A DNA stretch of 6,436 bases from Bacteroidota bacterium. Lineage in GTDB: Bacteria > Bacteroidota > Bacteroidia > Flavobacteriales > Flavobacteriaceae. The notes beneath the pieces were generated by a model, which saw nothing but the letters and a program-made list of their open reading frames with translations, ran no database searches and was not told where the DNA came from. The DNA lies in contig JADWMI010000009.1 in assembly GCA_015767395.1 (NCBI GenBank), positions 1 to 6,436 of the forward strand, in the 5' to 3' direction. Position 1 is the stretch's first letter, and each line of letters opens with the position of its first letter. This document shows, piece by piece, positions 5,344 to 6,436 of the stretch. A program made the position numbers and the translations under genes.

Positions 5344-5719
5344 AAAGTTTAATTTTTAATTCATATTGTGTTTCTATATTCGGTCTCAAAAGCATATAAA
5401 TAACCTTTGCTATATTTTCAGTCGTTGGGTTTAACACTTTAAATTCTTCAACATCTAAATTTAAATTTTGATGATCAAATTTGTCTAAAACCTTGATTTT
5501 AATAAGGTCCGATAACTGTTTTATATCCATTACATAACCCGTATCCTCTTGGACTTCACCAATTACTTTCACTTCTAATTCATAATTATGCCCATGAAAA
5601 TTAGGATTGTTACACTTCCCAAATACCTTGCGATTTTTTTCATCAGTCCACAACGCATTGTGCAATCTATGGGCCGAATTAAAATGTTCTTTTCTCGTAA
5701 TTGCTAATTTACAATTCAT
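5306..5719 (-). CDS. 6-pyruvoyl-tetrahydropterin synthase / 6-carboxytetrahydropterin synthase family enzyme
   Basis: Acts on dihydroneopterin triphosphate, the FolE product. From the ATG at 5719 the protein has 137 residues; the in-frame TTG at 5752 would add 11 residues and is less likely. Zinc ligands are His17 (AHRLH), His42 and His44 (NPNFHGHNYELEV); the catalytic set is Cys36 (FGKCNNPN), Asp82-His83 (FDHQNLNLDV) and Glu127 (LYETPRN). The block GKCNNPN-x-HGHNY with STTEN/PTTEN-like and YET elements resembles animal PTPS more than E. coli QueD, so the product could be 6-pyruvoyl-tetrahydropterin rather than a queuosine precursor. No queC or queE is in view. It leads the operon and overlaps folE by 38 bp. 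Confidence 0.88.
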   Translation of the reverse strand: MNCKLAITRKEHFNSAHRLHNALWTDEKNRKVFGKCNNPNFHGHNYELEVKVIGEVQEDTGYVMDIKQLSDLIKIKVLDKFDHQNLNLDVEEFKVLNPTTENIAKVIYMLLRPNIETQYELKIKLYETPRNFVEFPY

Positions 5720-5739
5720 TTTGTTTAATGTTTCAAGTG

Positions 5740-5776
5740 TAAATATAAACAATAAAACAGATATTTTCCAAATATA
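5740..5776 (-). promoter_or_regulatory. Candidate promoter of the queD-folE-SDR-GPx-TspO operon
   Basis: Minus-strand TATATTTG (5776-5769) matches the Bacteroidetes -7 consensus TAnnTTTG exactly and lies 49 bp before the queD ATG. A second octamer, TATATTTA (5747-5740), lies nearer, and the TTTG of the first sits 21 bp ahead of it, where a -33 TTG would be. Either arrangement is possible; only the sequence match supports it. Confidence 0.45.
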
Positions 5777-5790
5777 AACATCTATTTACT

Positions 5791-5804
5791 CTATGAGCAC
5801 ATAG
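5791..5804. promoter_or_regulatory. Inverted repeat CTATG-N4-CATAG, possible operator
   Basis: CTATGAGCACATAG has 5-bp arms and lies in the divergent intergenic region, 15 to 28 bp upstream of the exact TATATTTG element for the leftward operon, so it overlaps the -33 zone of that promoter. The size and place suit a repressor or activator site, though short repeats also arise by chance in such DNA. Confidence 0.35.
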
Positions 5805-5843
5805 ATTATAACTATAATAGAAACAACTTTTATCCTTTATTTT

Positions 5844-5871
5844 GTTTAACTTTACAATTCATTAGTTAAAC
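5844..5871. promoter_or_regulatory. Perfect inverted repeat GTTTAACT-N12-AGTTAAAC before the TetR gene
   Basis: Two perfect 8-bp arms (5844-5851 and 5864-5871) with a 12-bp spacer lie 11 bp upstream of the regulator's ATG. The left arm overlaps TAACTTTA (5847-5854), a 7-of-8 match to the -7 element for the rightward gene. TetR regulators normally bind inverted repeats in their own promoter, so this is the best candidate for an autoregulatory operator; a 5'UTR hairpin is the alternative. Confidence 0.5.
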
Positions 5872-5882
5872 ACGGTAAAGTA

Positions 5883-6436
5883 ATGAAGAAAAGTAAAAAA
5901 TTATCTCGTAACGAAATCATTTCCAGTTACATCAGTTATTTATTAGAAAACAACACCCCTCCCAAATCTGTATATGCTTTTGCAAAAGCTTTCGATTTTG
6001 AAGAAACTCAGTTTTACAACTATTTCGGGAATTTTGATGCGATTGAAAAAGCAATATTTAAGGAATTTTTCAACAATACTATAACGGTGTTGAACAAAAG
6101 TGAAGAATACCCAACTTTTGATGCAAGAAATAAATTATTGAGCTTTTATTTTACTTTTTTTGAAAATCTTTCAGCAAACAGAAGCTATATTTTATTAGCC
6201 CTTAACAGCAATAAAGATCACTTAAATAAATTAAAAGTGTTAGCCGGTTTAAAAAACGGATTTACCAATTACATAACTGAACTCAATATTGAAACCATTG
6301 ATTTTAAGGAACAGAAAATTACCGAAATTCAACAAAAAGCGATTGTAGAAAGCGCTTGGATGCAACTATTAATTACAATCCAATTTTGGATGAGTGACGC
6401 CTCTGCTTTATTTGAAAAGACGGATATTTTTATAGA
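5883..6436 (+). CDS. TetR/AcrR-like transcriptional regulator, partial (runs off right edge)
   Basis: The first 184 codons are visible, with no stop before the window ends. The N-terminal DNA-binding domain is recognisable: a first helix around SRNEIISSYISYLLENN (8-24), the helix-turn-helix region SVYAFAKAFDFEETQFYNYF (29-48) with the typical recognition-helix ending FYNYFGNFDAIEKAIF (44-59), then a helical ligand-binding domain rich in Phe, Leu and Tyr. TetR proteins are about 190-220 residues, so little is missing. The fit to the classical HTH is weaker than in E. coli TetR (no canonical Ala-Gly in the turn), as is common in Bacteroidetes members. It is divergent from the pterin/stress operon across 163 bp, so it may control itself, that operon, or a gene beyond the edge; the ligand is unknown. 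Confidence 0.8.
   Translation, partial: MKKSKKLSRNEIISSYISYLLENNTPPKSVYAFAKAFDFEETQFYNYFGNFDAIEKAIFKEFFNNTITVLNKSEEYPTFDARNKLLSFYFTFFENLSANRSYILLALNSNKDHLNKLKVLAGLKNGFTNYITELNIETIDFKEQKITEIQQKAIVESAWMQLLITIQFWMSDASALFEKTDIFI

Noticed and set aside
5720..5752. TTG start extending the PTPS/QueD protein by 11 residues
   Set aside because: The extension runs through promoter-proximal DNA, and the ATG at 5719 places the first conserved strand at the normal distance from the start.
1..6436. CRISPR arrays, tRNA/rRNA genes, insertion sequences
   Set aside because: No regularly spaced repeats, no tRNA or rRNA core sequences, and no transposase or terminal inverted repeats were seen; the duplicated blocks are gene paralogues, not a mobile element.

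Overview
The window is AT-rich (roughly 30% GC by eye) and looks like Bacteroidetes, most likely a marine flavobacterium. The grounds are weak Shine-Dalgarno sites, promoter elements close to the TAnnTTTG type, the codon choice, and protein families (CIA30, TspO/MBR, SRPBCC, Cys-type glutathione peroxidase, and a short SDR without the catalytic Tyr) that are common in light-response and photo-oxidative-stress clusters of these bacteria. All genes lie on the minus strand except a TetR-type regulator at the right edge, which is divergent.

Right to left, in the direction of transcription, one tight operon runs from about 5719 to 1298. Its order is a 6-pyruvoyl-tetrahydropterin synthase/QueD homologue, folE (GTP cyclohydrolase I), a decayed small gene, an SDR, a glutathione peroxidase, TspO, an SRPBCC protein, a CIA30-domain protein and a 121-residue protein of unknown function. 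Neighbours overlap or sit within about 20 bp of each other, apart from the pseudogene. FolE and the PTPS-like enzyme should supply a reduced pterin. GPx, TspO, CIA30, SRPBCC and SDR fit membrane and redox protection under light or oxidative stress. The 163-bp divergent region before the TetR gene holds two inverted repeats that could be operators.

The left 1.1 kb (1 to about 1136) is a second, eroded copy of the front half of the same operon. It keeps an intact GPx (85% identical to the other copy), the start of a second TspO running off the left edge, and an intact 73-residue small gene. Of the PTPS/queD gene and the SDR only deletion-scarred remnants remain, at the expected positions, and folE is gone. 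Conversely, the small gene is intact here but is a pseudogene (two stops and a one-base frameshift) in the right-hand copy. The window therefore records a tandem segmental duplication followed by reciprocal gene loss, with GPx (and perhaps TspO) retained in two copies.

No rRNA, tRNA, CRISPR, IS element or convincing terminator was seen.
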